DNA of 64,000 nt, taken from NCBI GenBank assembly GCA_900540395.1, contig UQFQ01000003.1, positions 51,617 through 115,616 on the forward strand. The letters are read 5' to 3'. The notes below the pieces were generated by a model. That model did not search any database. It worked only from the letters and a program-made list of their open reading frames with translations, and was not told the DNA's origin. Of the stretch, positions 25,084-34,599 are shown piece after piece (positions within the stretch are counted from its first letter, which is position 1; every line of letters starts with the position of its first letter). A program made the position numbers and the translations under genes. This DNA is from an uncultured Mollicutes bacterium. Lineage in GTDB: Bacteria > Bacillota_I > Bacilli_A > RFN20 > CAG-826.

Positions 25084-27573
25084 TTATAAAGTCTTGATTA
25101 TTAAGTTTTTATAAGTTACTGCTGCACCATCGGTATAAAGACCAACATATCCTCTTGTATTACCAAGTGGGGAGATATAAGAACAAGCAAATTCATCATT
25201 AACATAGAAGGTAATTTCTTTGCCTATTTTTGTAACTCTAAGCTTGATATCTTTTCCACTATCTAAAGATCCATCATCTCTATAGTTAGATGCTACAGAT
25301 GATATTGAGTGGTTGTAATTAGTTTCGTTAATGCCTATATCGATATTATTTACAAAACAATAATAACCTTGTATTGAGTTTGAATCATCCCAAATTGAGA
25401 AGGAAGCGTTTTTACCAGCAACAACAATTCCTGCTGTTTCAGTAATTAGTTCACCTTCAAAATTTAGCGTAACTTCTACATCAACATCTCCTAATGTTTC
25501 ATCGCCAAAATAAACAAGTTGACGTGTACCAGCTAAAGCATAATGCCCACCATTTTTAATCTTCCAAGTGTTTACATAAGTTGCGCCTGTATCAATATAA
25601 TCACTTAAATCGTTAGCATAAGTTGTTACTAAGTTGCTAGTGTTATAAAAATCTGCATACAAGAATTCAACTTCATCACCAACACTATAAAAAGATATAT
25701 TGTTTACGCCTTTACTTACTTTAATGTTTCCGACTTCAACATAAAATTCAGCAACTTCAGTACTAGAATAGTTAGGAATAGTGTATTCAACGATATCACC
25801 ATCATTAACTCTTATACCTATTTTCTTACCTAAACTACTTCTAGGAACTCTTAATGAAAAACCTTTAACCCCATCTTCATTAAAATACATTTCATAAGTT
25901 GCTCTATCACCTTCGGATTTTAAATCCATGTAATAACTTCCAATAACTGCATTATCTTCATAAAGATCAGATTCACTCGAAGTTTTTTCAACAAGTTTAA
26001 GACCACTTTCGTTTAATTTAGATTTTTCTTCATTATATGCAGCTGCATTGATTGAATCTTGATAGATATGATTGTTTTCACTTGAGCCTTCAGCGTAGTT
26101 AGAAAAACCAGTGAAACCAATAGTAAAGGAAGTTGAATCGTTATATCCGACTTTCCCACCTTTAAAAGTTGCTTCATAATCGTTCACAAGAAGCATTGAA
26201 TCAAAATTTACATCGAAGGAACCATCTTTATATGAAAGTCTTAATGTATGTAATTTTGAATAATCATAGGTATTTGCAAGCTTTTTCGTTAAAACAGTTG
26301 TTTCTTGCCCGCCTGTTACAGTTTTAACATTAATCTCATTGTTATCAAAAGTAGCATATGAATAATTATTGCTATCTTGATAACCAAACACCATTTTTGC
26401 ACCTGTTCCAGTAACATTATATTCAACTGTAAATGTGTCACTTGTCTTTTCGTTTGTTAATTTAAACCCATCTTCTTCAGTTAAACCTTCTCCATTATAT
26501 GAAGAGAAAGTAGGAAGTTCAGGATTAATATTATTTTCAAGTTCAGGATGATCAACACTCATTAATGTTCCATTAAAGTTTAATTTTGCAATGTTATAAC
26601 CTCTAATAGGTCCGCCACTGCTTCTTAAGTTATGATAAGCGATATAGTAAGAATCCATATTTGGACCTAAAACTGTTGAGGAGTGGCCTAAGCCTTGACA
26701 GGAATCACTTGTATTTAAAAGGATATTATCTTCTTTAGTAAATGCGCTTGGTTTATAAAAGTCATCACTTGTGCACACTGAATAACCAACTCTATAAGCA
26801 GGACTTGCAACGTTAGTTCCTGTATAGGTCATGTAGTAAATCCCATCTCTATCAAGTAAATAAGGACCTTCTGTCCATGAACCCATGGTTGTGTTATCAA
26901 ATCTTGTACTATTATCAGTAAAGCCAGACATATCATCATTGAGTTCATTACCGACAATACCCGAAGAATTAGCTTTTAAAAGATAAACGTGTTCATCATT
27001 GCTATAAAAGAAGCTACCATCAATGTTTGTATCTAATGTATCAGTATAAGTTACAAATGGACCTTCTGGTTTATCGCTTTTAAGCAAAATGTGGCCTCTT
27101 CCTGCAGGAGAAAGAATCATATAGAAAGTACCATTCTTATACATTACTTCAGGCGCATATGCACTTAATGTTGCTTCATCGTTACTTACATAACCATAAG
27201 GCAAGCCTTCACCTGTAATTGGTTCATAATGTACTAAATCAGTTGATTTATAACCTCTTACACCAATATTTCCATCTTTTGTTGAAACATAAAGATAATA
27301 AGTACCATTCCATCTATAAACAAATGGATCACCAATTCCATATTCTGCCCATTGATTCTCTATTTGTTCATCTGAGAAATCGTTTGTATAGAAATCATCA
27401 TCACTTAAAGTTTCTGTTTCTTTTAGAACAGGATCATCATCTTTTAAATCACTAATTGTTCCATTTAAACCAGAAGTTATTTCAGTATTATTTTCAGAAC
27501 CAGTGCAGCTAACCATTCCTAAACTAGTTACTGCACTTAATAAACCTAATAAGATTAATTTATTTTTCTTCAT
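25084..27573 (-). CDS. Secreted GH43 glycosidase lipoprotein
   Basis: An 829-residue lipoprotein with lipobox MVSC (Cys23). The five-bladed GH43 propeller (about 78-350) has the three catalytic acids: Asp82 in GDPF (base), Asp185 in IDGSFF (pKa modulator) and Glu235 in WTEGP (acid). It is followed by two concanavalin-like regions (about 365-500 and 640-829, the last with DIKLRVTKIGKEITFYVNDEF). GH43 enzymes remove arabinose, xylose or galactose units from plant polysaccharides. The subfamily, and so the exact linkage, cannot be set by eye. It shares its architecture with the cytoplasmic GH43 at 30649. The ribosome binding site is GAGGAAA. Confidence 0.93.
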   Translation of the reverse strand: MKKNKLILLGLLSAVTSLGMVSCTGSENNTEITSGLNGTISDLKDDDPVLKETETLSDDDFYTNDFSDEQIENQWAEYGIGDPFVYRWNGTYYLYVSTKDGNIGVRGYKSTDLVHYEPITGEGLPYGYVSNDEATLSAYAPEVMYKNGTFYMILSPAGRGHILLKSDKPEGPFVTYTDTLDTNIDGSFFYSNDEHVYLLKANSSGIVGNELNDDMSGFTDNSTRFDNTTMGSWTEGPYLLDRDGIYYMTYTGTNVASPAYRVGYSVCTSDDFYKPSAFTKEDNILLNTSDSCQGLGHSSTVLGPNMDSYYIAYHNLRSSGGPIRGYNIAKLNFNGTLMSVDHPELENNINPELPTFSSYNGEGLTEEDGFKLTNEKTSDTFTVEYNVTGTGAKMVFGYQDSNNYSYATFDNNEINVKTVTGGQETTVLTKKLANTYDYSKLHTLRLSYKDGSFDVNFDSMLLVNDYEATFKGGKVGYNDSTSFTIGFTGFSNYAEGSSENNHIYQDSINAAAYNEEKSKLNESGLKLVEKTSSESDLYEDNAVIGSYYMDLKSEGDRATYEMYFNEDGVKGFSLRVPRSSLGKKIGIRVNDGDIVEYTIPNYSSTEVAEFYVEVGNIKVSKGVNNISFYSVGDEVEFLYADFYNTSNLVTTYANDLSDYIDTGATYVNTWKIKNGGHYALAGTRQLVYFGDETLGDVDVEVTLNFEGELITETAGIVVAGKNASFSIWDDSNSIQGYYCFVNNIDIGINETNYNHSISSVASNYRDDGSLDSGKDIKLRVTKIGKEITFYVNDEFACSYISPLGNTRGYVGLYTDGAAVTYKNLIIKTL

Positions 27574-27587
27574 AAGAATTTCCTCAC

Positions 27588-30497
27588 TTAGAATAAGTTA
27601 CTATCATCAATAATGTCTCCATATTGATCAATTCTTAAATAACGTGATGCGTTTTCAGTAAATCTATCAACTCTATAGGTGTATGGACACCAATCACCTT
27701 TTCCTCCATTTAAGTTGTAGTTAAATACACCACAGGAGAAACCGATTTCAGCAGTTGAATCAATTCCAAATAGAGAGTATGGCACAAATATTGAAACACA
27801 GTTAGCACTATTTTTAGTTAATGTCACGCCTTTAGGTATGTAATCAAATTCCTCGTAACCGCCACCGTCCTCATATCTTCTACCTTTGCTCTTAAACGCG
27901 CCATCTCCTCCAAGTTGGAAGAAGAATGTCTTATCATCACGATATGCTCCAGTAACATCGCCATAAGCATCTGTTCCAAAACGAGCTTTGTCGCCTGTAT
28001 CAAAATAGAACTCTAAGTTTTCAACATCCTTTAAGTTGTCATCAAATGTGCCATTAGTTTTGGTTACTTTAAGAGTAATTCCACTTTCTAAATCTCTTGA
28101 TAATTGCATAGAGAGTAAAGACGATGTTGTTGTATTATCGCTCTTTCCTCCAACTTCACCTAAGCTTGCATAACTTAGTGGATCTTTGCTAATAGTATTA
28201 TTAACATCAACTCTTACATATTGACTTGGGTCAGTAGGCATGATTTCTTTGTTCTCAAATAAATCATGATCAAATCTCCAAACATTTGTGGTTCCATCAC
28301 TTGTAGTTAAAGTGTAAGAAACACCAACTGTTGCATTAGAACGAATATTTAAAATTTCATTTGGAATTTGCAAAGTTATTTGCCCATTTATATAGGTAAC
28401 TAATATTTTACTTATCATATCATTAAGATAGTTTTTACTGTTTCCATCTTCTTGATAATTAGCTAAGCTTTCTACTTCACCTTTTCCGTTAAATACAACT
28501 TCAAATGTTTTTTCATTTCTCTTAGTAAGCAAGGAAGAATTTGTATCAATATAAATTGCTGCTTTATCATTCATGAAATCAAAGTCATAGTTAAACTTAA
28601 AGAAGATACTATTAGAATCATCACGAGTAATTGATGCTTTAAATTCACCATCACTAAGTTTAATGCTACCTAAATCAGCGTAGTTGAATGGATCAACATC
28701 TCCACCAATATTATTTGTACCAGAATACAATGTATTATCTGTTCCAACTCTGACATACGTTGTTGGATTATTTGGATTAACTTCATTATTATCAAAAGTT
28801 AGATATTGTGCATCACTTTCTCCAGCATCTTTATAATCTAAAGCAAGGCCTATGACTTCAAGAGGTTCAACATTTAAAGCACTATATTTAACATTTAAAT
28901 AGATTTGTCTTCTATCACTGCTTAAAGAATAAGAGTAATCACCATTTTTAACAGGAGAAGCTCCACTACCTTGAGTTTGAGCTTTCATAATGGCTCCACT
29001 TGCAAGATTAAAACCAAACACATAATCATTTACATTACTTGGAGTTACTCCAGTAGCTTTAGCATCAATATAAAGATTTACATTGCCAAGTAAGTTAGTT
29101 GTAGCTTTAGATTTATCAATTACAAAGCGGAAATCATTCATGCCTTTTGTAACTGATAAAGTTAATCCATTAGTCATAGATAAAGTTGAAGCTGTTTTAT
29201 AAAGTTCAACTGTGCCAACATTTGTCGTGCCGTTTTGAACAAAAAGATTAGAATCTACAACGTACTCGTTTGTTTCATAGCCATCTTTTGTAACAGTAAG
29301 TGTTGCACTTGTCGAAAAAGATGTTTTGAGTGAAAATTTACCATTTTCATCAGTTGTTGCGCTTACTCCATTAAATGAAACTGTTGCGCCGCTTATTAAA
29401 CCATCTTTAACGTTTTCAATAGTTCCACTAAATGTTGTATTAATAGTTTCATCGGTTTTAATTAATGTAACGTTTGTTTCATAATCTGTATTTGTTCCTA
29501 CATCCGTATTAGAGAAGGTCACAGTTTTTGAGAAATATCCATCTTTTTCAAACATTAATGAATTTGTGTTAAATAAAGGGACACTAGAGAAACGATACGA
29601 ACCATTACTATCTGAAGTTGTTTCGCTTCCATTTAACTTAACTTTAACGTCCATTAACACATTTCCAGCACTATCTTTGATAACACCAAAAACGTTTTTA
29701 ACTTCAGGAACGTCATCTCTCGAATAGAATTCATTTCCTAGCCACACTGCATACTGGTTAATATCTTGTGGGTTTATAGATACACCATTAAAAGTAAGTC
29801 CATACCAAAAATAATCTTTATTAACTTGAGAGCCAAAATCAACCTTATCAACTCTACCTAAAGCAACACCAATTGGATCATTTTTTGCTACACCCAATTC
29901 CTTATAAGGAATCATGACTTCTAGTTCCCATCCTTCATCTTCATCACTATCATCGTTAATTGTGCCGTGAATTACGTTTTCATATTGAACTAGACCCATC
30001 CAGTTGCCCCATTGTTGACCACTACCTTGCATAATTCTAGTTTTGTTGTGAATTCCAAAATTAAGTTGGAAGTCGTCAGTTTGAGGTTTATTTCCACCAT
30101 CATTCTTTGTATCTAGATAAAGTTCACAAGAGTCAGAATGAGTAACATCGTCTCCCGCATTATTTCCATCTGTTAATAAGTTCTTATCTTTAACTTCAAA
30201 AAAGACATAAAGACCACTATTACCACGATAGAAAGTAGCTTTCATCTCATTATCTGATCCCTTATTAATATAAAGAGGTTCAGATCCATAAAGGTCATAA
30301 GCTTCATCCTTAATTCCATCCACTGCAAGTTCAGGAGCTTCAAAGTTTCCTGGATAATCAAATGGATTATGCTTATCTAATAAGTCATCTAACTCATTTC
30401 CACCACCTTGATTATTCTCGTTATTATTTCCACAAGATGACAAACCACAAGCTGTTAATAAAAATAAACTAGATATCAATAAAAGATTCTTTTTCAT
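27588..30497 (-). CDS. Large surface lipoprotein with CBM9-like and carboxypeptidase-regulatory-like domains
   Basis: A 969-residue lipoprotein. The start at 30497 (MKKNLLLISS) has GAGGAA 6 nt upstream and a signal peptide; a longer frame to 30620 has neither. Lipobox candidates are LTAC (Cys17) and LSSC (Cys22). Order: CBM9/DOMON-like sugar-binding domain (about 45-245; MKATFYRGNSGLYVFFEVKD, SCELYLDTKN, WELEVMIPYKEL), two carboxypeptidase-regulatory-like beta sandwiches (VFGVIKDSAGNVLMDVKVKL; FSGTIENVKDGLISGATVSF), then two or three diverged CBM9-like repeats (AAIYIDTNSSLLT, LEFYFDTGDKARF). It overlaps the small membrane peptide gene by 4 nt. The likely job is to bind a plant polysaccharide for the neighbouring GH43 lipoprotein. 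Confidence 0.85.
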   Translation of the reverse strand: MKKNLLLISSLFLLTACGLSSCGNNNENNQGGGNELDDLLDKHNPFDYPGNFEAPELAVDGIKDEAYDLYGSEPLYINKGSDNEMKATFYRGNSGLYVFFEVKDKNLLTDGNNAGDDVTHSDSCELYLDTKNDGGNKPQTDDFQLNFGIHNKTRIMQGSGQQWGNWMGLVQYENVIHGTINDDSDEDEGWELEVMIPYKELGVAKNDPIGVALGRVDKVDFGSQVNKDYFWYGLTFNGVSINPQDINQYAVWLGNEFYSRDDVPEVKNVFGVIKDSAGNVLMDVKVKLNGSETTSDSNGSYRFSSVPLFNTNSLMFEKDGYFSKTVTFSNTDVGTNTDYETNVTLIKTDETINTTFSGTIENVKDGLISGATVSFNGVSATTDENGKFSLKTSFSTSATLTVTKDGYETNEYVVDSNLFVQNGTTNVGTVELYKTASTLSMTNGLTLSVTKGMNDFRFVIDKSKATTNLLGNVNLYIDAKATGVTPSNVNDYVFGFNLASGAIMKAQTQGSGASPVKNGDYSYSLSSDRRQIYLNVKYSALNVEPLEVIGLALDYKDAGESDAQYLTFDNNEVNPNNPTTYVRVGTDNTLYSGTNNIGGDVDPFNYADLGSIKLSDGEFKASITRDDSNSIFFKFNYDFDFMNDKAAIYIDTNSSLLTKRNEKTFEVVFNGKGEVESLANYQEDGNSKNYLNDMISKILVTYINGQITLQIPNEILNIRSNATVGVSYTLTTSDGTTNVWRFDHDLFENKEIMPTDPSQYVRVDVNNTISKDPLSYASLGEVGGKSDNTTTSSLLSMQLSRDLESGITLKVTKTNGTFDDNLKDVENLEFYFDTGDKARFGTDAYGDVTGAYRDDKTFFFQLGGDGAFKSKGRRYEDGGGYEEFDYIPKGVTLTKNSANCVSIFVPYSLFGIDSTAEIGFSCGVFNYNLNGGKGDWCPYTYRVDRFTENASRYLRIDQYGDIIDDSNLF

Positions 30498-30652
30498 AAC
30501 AAATTCCTCGTTATAAGTAAAACATCGATTAACGCGCTGGTATCTTGAGAAGATTTCGTAGCAGCGACGATTATATAAATAATTCCAAATAGGACTAATG
30601 CTACTACAAGCACTATCCACAGAATTAATACCAATTTACTTTTGAAATTCAT
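30494..30652 (-). CDS. Small single-span membrane peptide, 52 residues
   Basis: An open frame from ATG (30652) to TGA (30494) with ribosome binding site GAGGAAAA 3 nt upstream. It overlaps the stop of the GH43 gene and the start of the CBM9 lipoprotein by ATGA at both ends, which strongly suggests translational coupling. The peptide is MNFKSK, a 23-24 residue hydrophobic helix (LVLILWIVLVVALVLFGIIY and on), then a polar tail rich in Ser/Thr that ends hydrophobic (VLLITRNLL). Topology is probably N-terminus inside. No family is recognised. It could aid the adjacent permeases or lipoprotein export. Confidence 0.7.
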   Translation of the reverse strand: MNFKSKLVLILWIVLVVALVLFGIIYIIVAATKSSQDTSALIDVLLITRNLL

Positions 30653-32724
30653 AAATTTTCCTCAACAAAATTAAAACTTTTGAATTTAATTAAAGATTCA
30701 CTAGATTTATATAAGCCAACTCTTCCATAAGTTGTCATATACGGAATTATCGTTTCAATTTTTAATTCATCGTTTAAGTAAACCTTAATTAGATTGTCTT
30801 TAGTAGTTAGTTTTATCTTGTTATTCTTTTCAAGTTTAATTGGAACATCATAAATTCGTTTTTCACCATAATTGAAGTAAGAAACAACTAGTAAATTAGA
30901 GATGATACCAACAAAGATTGCTTTAATTGAAAAACGTGCTTGATAGATTCCATCACTATAATCACTAGCTTCAAATAACACTCCAAATTTTTGATATAAG
31001 TGTTCTTTATCAACCTCAAAAGAAAATTCAATTTCTTTAGTTAAAACGTCACGATCATTTAAATAATATTTATCAAGATACTTTTTAGATTTTAACGTAT
31101 TAACCGCTTTATATTTATTTAACTTTTGTAATCTTAAATAAATATAGGAAAATTCTCCTTCAAGTAAATTTAAAGTTAAAGTATCGTTATCATTTAAATA
31201 AATATAGGTTAAAACTCTTTCATTAAAGTCATACTCGCTTTTTTCTTTATCGTGACTTACGACTTTTCCATTTATTTCTACTTTAAAATCTGAACTGTTT
31301 TCAACTAAAGCAGTTAATAAATATTTTCCTTTTTCATTATTTAACTTAATAGAAATAGGTTCATTTACTTTTAAAAATCCTGCAAAGGTTTCATATTTTT
31401 CTAAAAATATTCTATTTTCATTACCTTCTAGGAAGATGATTCCTGGAGCAATTGTTCTTTCTTCACTTGTTGAATCATTAAAGGCATTATGAGATATTGC
31501 ATTAAATCTTAGCCCATCAACATCTTCAATTAAATAACCTTTTTTACTTGGATTAAGTGTTAGACTGACTCTAGCAATAAATGCTCCATCAATATAGATT
31601 TCTAAAGTACTATCTTTATAGATTACTCTAATCGTGTGAGAGCAATTTTCTTTAAACATGTTTTTATAAGAAAATAATTCTTTTTCTTCGTTTCCTTTTT
31701 TCTCAACAATAGAGATAGTTCCATTAATTGTTAGATAAGTGTAATTATTCTCATCAATATAACTTAAAACAATCTTGTTTTTAAAAGAAACGAAAGCTTC
31801 TAAAGTGAACTTATCAAATTTTTTAGGATAGAAATAAAAATTGCTCTTTTTAGTAAGCTTACTTACACCATAACTTTCATAATCTGGTTTAGAAGGTGAA
31901 TCAACACTAAAACAAGACGCATTAGCACACATTAATGATCCATTAAAATTTAATCTATCAATCATCAGTTTACGTGGTTGATGAACGCCTTTTTTATTAA
32001 TATCTAATGAATGATAAACAATGTAATAGTTATCTAAATTTGGACCTAACACAGTAGAAGAGTGTCCAAAACGACGATATTTTCCTTCAGTTGAAATTAA
32101 TATTGAATTGTTAAATCCATCGATAAAGTTCTTATTAAAATCTTTAGAATAGGAATAATTAACTCTATAACCAGTACTTGCAACATCGTTCCCAGTGTAA
32201 GTTAAGAAATAGAAACCATCGTTATAAAACATTCCAGGGCCTTCAGTCCGTCCATTCATTCTCGCATCTAAATTGACTCTCCCACTTGTTTCACCTTTTT
32301 CATTAATATTTAAAAAAGATATTCCATAGTGATTAGCTCTTAATAGATATAAATTGTCATTTTTATCTAAAAAGAATGAGCCGTCTATCATGTTTTTGAT
32401 ATTGTCACTAACTCTTGTAAAAGGTCCTAATGGCGATGAAGCTTTATATAAATAATGGCCATTACCACCAGGAGAAGTAATTAAATAAAAAGTTCCATCT
32501 TTATATATCACTTCAGGAGCAAAAGCATCATGAAGCACATCATCTTTTGCAACACTTCCAGCAAAGGTAAAATGAACTAAATCTTTAGATGTATAACAAA
32601 AGATTTCATTTGTTGTATTATCGCCACTTGGGTAAAGATAATATGTTCCATCAAATCTTAAAACAAATGGATCACCAAATTTATTGTAAACAGCATTTTT
32701 AACTTTTAGTGGATTTGAATACAT
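30649..32724 (-). CDS. Cytoplasmic GH43 glycosidase
   Basis: A 691-residue enzyme without a signal peptide. The GH43 propeller (about 15-280) has Asp18 in FGDPF, Asp114 in IDGSFF and Glu161 in RTEGP. A concanavalin-like domain (about 290-420), a middle domain and a C-terminal jelly-roll (about 560-690; KIKLTTKDNLIKVYLNDEL) follow, the same order as in the secreted GH43 at 25084. The ATG at 32724 is chosen because AAGGGG of the ribosome binding site lies 8 nt upstream, inside the end of the permease gene; a GTG 9 nt earlier overlaps it. It would finish oligosaccharides brought in by the adjacent ABC importer. Confidence 0.93.
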   Translation of the reverse strand: MYSNPLKVKNAVYNKFGDPFVLRFDGTYYLYPSGDNTTNEIFCYTSKDLVHFTFAGSVAKDDVLHDAFAPEVIYKDGTFYLITSPGGNGHYLYKASSPLGPFTRVSDNIKNMIDGSFFLDKNDNLYLLRANHYGISFLNINEKGETSGRVNLDARMNGRTEGPGMFYNDGFYFLTYTGNDVASTGYRVNYSYSKDFNKNFIDGFNNSILISTEGKYRRFGHSSTVLGPNLDNYYIVYHSLDINKKGVHQPRKLMIDRLNFNGSLMCANASCFSVDSPSKPDYESYGVSKLTKKSNFYFYPKKFDKFTLEAFVSFKNKIVLSYIDENNYTYLTINGTISIVEKKGNEEKELFSYKNMFKENCSHTIRVIYKDSTLEIYIDGAFIARVSLTLNPSKKGYLIEDVDGLRFNAISHNAFNDSTSEERTIAPGIIFLEGNENRIFLEKYETFAGFLKVNEPISIKLNNEKGKYLLTALVENSSDFKVEINGKVVSHDKEKSEYDFNERVLTYIYLNDNDTLTLNLLEGEFSYIYLRLQKLNKYKAVNTLKSKKYLDKYYLNDRDVLTKEIEFSFEVDKEHLYQKFGVLFEASDYSDGIYQARFSIKAIFVGIISNLLVVSYFNYGEKRIYDVPIKLEKNNKIKLTTKDNLIKVYLNDELKIETIIPYMTTYGRVGLYKSSESLIKFKSFNFVEENL

Positions 32725-32729
32725 ATGAA

Positions 32730-33671
32730 TCACCCCTTAATTCCACTATTTGCATTCATATTTATGAACATCTTTCTACAAAGTATAAAGATGATAATTG
32801 TAGGAATTGAGCTTAAAAAGGAACTAGCAAAAAGTAAAGGTAAATCTGAATTATCAGTGCCACTTGTTAAAAGTTGAATAGCTACTTGAAGTGTCCAACT
32901 ATCTGGACTTGTTAGATAAATAGATGGTGCAAAGTAGTCATTCCAAATACCAACAAACCAAAAGATTATTTGAGCAGCTATTGCTGGACGTGCTAAAGGT
33001 AAACCAATTGACCAATAAATTCTAAACCATGAACATCCTTCAACTTTTGCTTCTTCAATAATTGCATCATTAATTGCTGTTTGCATTGCGGTAATTAAGA
33101 AGAATGTCATTGAAATATTTCCAAATAAACCCGGAACAATAAGTGGCAATAAGTTCATAAACCAATTATCACTTGCAACCCATCCCATACTCATAAAAGT
33201 ACGATATTGAGGCAACATAACCGCTGCATAAGGAATCATCATCGATGTCATTAAGATAATAAGAATTGTTTTCTTAAATCTAAAATTCATCTTTGCAAAA
33301 GCAAATGCACATAACGTTGAGAAGAAAGTTCCTACAGTAATAACTAAAACCTCAATAATTAGAGTGTTTTTCATACTATTGAAAAAATTTAACTTTTCAG
33401 CAGTAAAAGCTTCAGTAAATATTCCCCAATTAGGATCTGTCGGGAAGAAAGTCATAGGAACACGAACTGCTTCTAAAGGCGTTTTAAGCGCACTTAAAAA
33501 CATCCATAAATAAGGGAAAACCATTATAAAAGCACCAAAAACAACAATAAGAGTGCAAATTATAAACCAAACTTTCCCACCATATTTTTCTGCCAAATAT
33601 TTCTTTCTAGAAAAGTTAGGCATATTTGAAGGCATCTGATTATTTTTATTTTCTAATATCTCTTTAACCAT
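32730..33671 (-). CDS. CUT1 sugar ABC importer permease, MsmG/AraQ type
   Basis: A 313-residue membrane protein with six helices and a basic N-terminal tail of about 25 residues. The ATPase-coupling EAA loop is EEAKVEGCSWFRIYWSIGLPLARP (about residues 208-231), a close match to the consensus EAA---G-----I-LP. The protein ends soon after helix six. It pairs with the permease upstream (gap 4 nt) and with the MsmX-type ATPase at 20332. Imports oligosaccharides delivered by the solute-binding lipoprotein. Confidence 0.93.
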   Translation of the reverse strand: MVKEILENKNNQMPSNMPNFSRKKYLAEKYGGKVWFIICTLIVVFGAFIMVFPYLWMFLSALKTPLEAVRVPMTFFPTDPNWGIFTEAFTAEKLNFFNSMKNTLIIEVLVITVGTFFSTLCAFAFAKMNFRFKKTILIILMTSMMIPYAAVMLPQYRTFMSMGWVASDNWFMNLLPLIVPGLFGNISMTFFLITAMQTAINDAIIEEAKVEGCSWFRIYWSIGLPLARPAIAAQIIFWFVGIWNDYFAPSIYLTSPDSWTLQVAIQLLTSGTDNSDLPLLFASSFLSSIPTIIIFILCRKMFINMNANSGIKG

Positions 33672-33675
33672 ATTT

Positions 33676-34593
33676 TTACCTAACCTTCTTAAACATTTTA
33701 TTTCTCGAAAATTGAATAATGCTTAAAGCAATGATAATAAGTGCTAAAAATACACTGGCTGCTGAGGCTAAACCATAGTCAGCATTATCGCCAATTCCAT
33801 AAGTCCAAATATAGTAAACTATTGTTCGCCCACCGCTAACACCTTGTGCAAGAATTTGTGAATCTGCATAGGATTGAAGTCCGCCAATAATTCCTGTAAC
33901 AAGAACATAAAAAGTTGTTGGATTAGACATAGGAATTGTAATGTTTACTAATTGTTGCCGTTTAGACGCACCCATTACATCGGCCGCTTCATAATATTCA
34001 TTAGGAATATTATTTAAACCTGACAAATATAAGATCATAGTTGCTCCGATAGATGCCCATACATTTTTGATAATTATAGCTATCTTGACTAATCCGCCAT
34101 CATCTTCAGATATCCAATAAAGATTAATTCCTAAAACTTCGTTTAAAATACCAAAGTCGCCTTTAAAAATGTAATTAAAGATGACGTTTATTGCAACTGC
34201 ACTTGTAACAGCTGGTAAGTAATAAAGTAAACTTAATAGCATCGAGCCATGAGCCAATTTTTTTAGATACACAGCTAAAAGTAAACCAAGCGTCACTCCA
34301 ATAGGAATACTTGCAAGTAAAATGACTGTATTTATGCAAGCATCAATAAATTTAGGATCTTGAAACAAATCTACAAAGTTATCGAAACCAACCCATTTAC
34401 TAATACCGAGAATTGGATTGAAGTTTGTAAAAGCATAATAGAAGCTATAGCCAATTGAAGCTAAGCTAAAAATCAAAAAGCCAATAATTGGAACAAGAAC
34501 AAATAAATAAGCAGTAAACTCTTCTCTTTGTCTTAAAGAAATCTTCTTTCTACTAAAATCTTTGCAAAACTCAACTATTTTATTTTGTTTCAT
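33676..34593 (-). CDS. CUT1 sugar ABC importer permease, MsmF/AraP type
   Basis: A 305-residue six-helix membrane protein with the EAA coupling loop YYEAADVMGASKRQQLVNITI (about residues 199-219; EAA, G and I in place). Together with the MsmG-type permease it forms the translocation pore. It starts 6 nt after the solute-binding protein gene, with no good ribosome binding site, so translation is probably coupled. Confidence 0.93.
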   Translation of the reverse strand: MKQNKIVEFCKDFSRKKISLRQREEFTAYLFVLVPIIGFLIFSLASIGYSFYYAFTNFNPILGISKWVGFDNFVDLFQDPKFIDACINTVILLASIPIGVTLGLLLAVYLKKLAHGSMLLSLLYYLPAVTSAVAINVIFNYIFKGDFGILNEVLGINLYWISEDDGGLVKIAIIIKNVWASIGATMILYLSGLNNIPNEYYEAADVMGASKRQQLVNITIPMSNPTTFYVLVTGIIGGLQSYADSQILAQGVSGGRTIVYYIWTYGIGDNADYGLASAASVFLALIIIALSIIQFSRNKMFKKVR

Positions 34594-34599
34594 AAAATA

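Noticed and set aside
30498..30620. N-terminal extension of the CBM9 lipoprotein to 30620
   Set aside because: The extension has no ribosome binding site, would bury the signal peptide, and the same DNA encodes the better-supported small membrane peptide in another frame.
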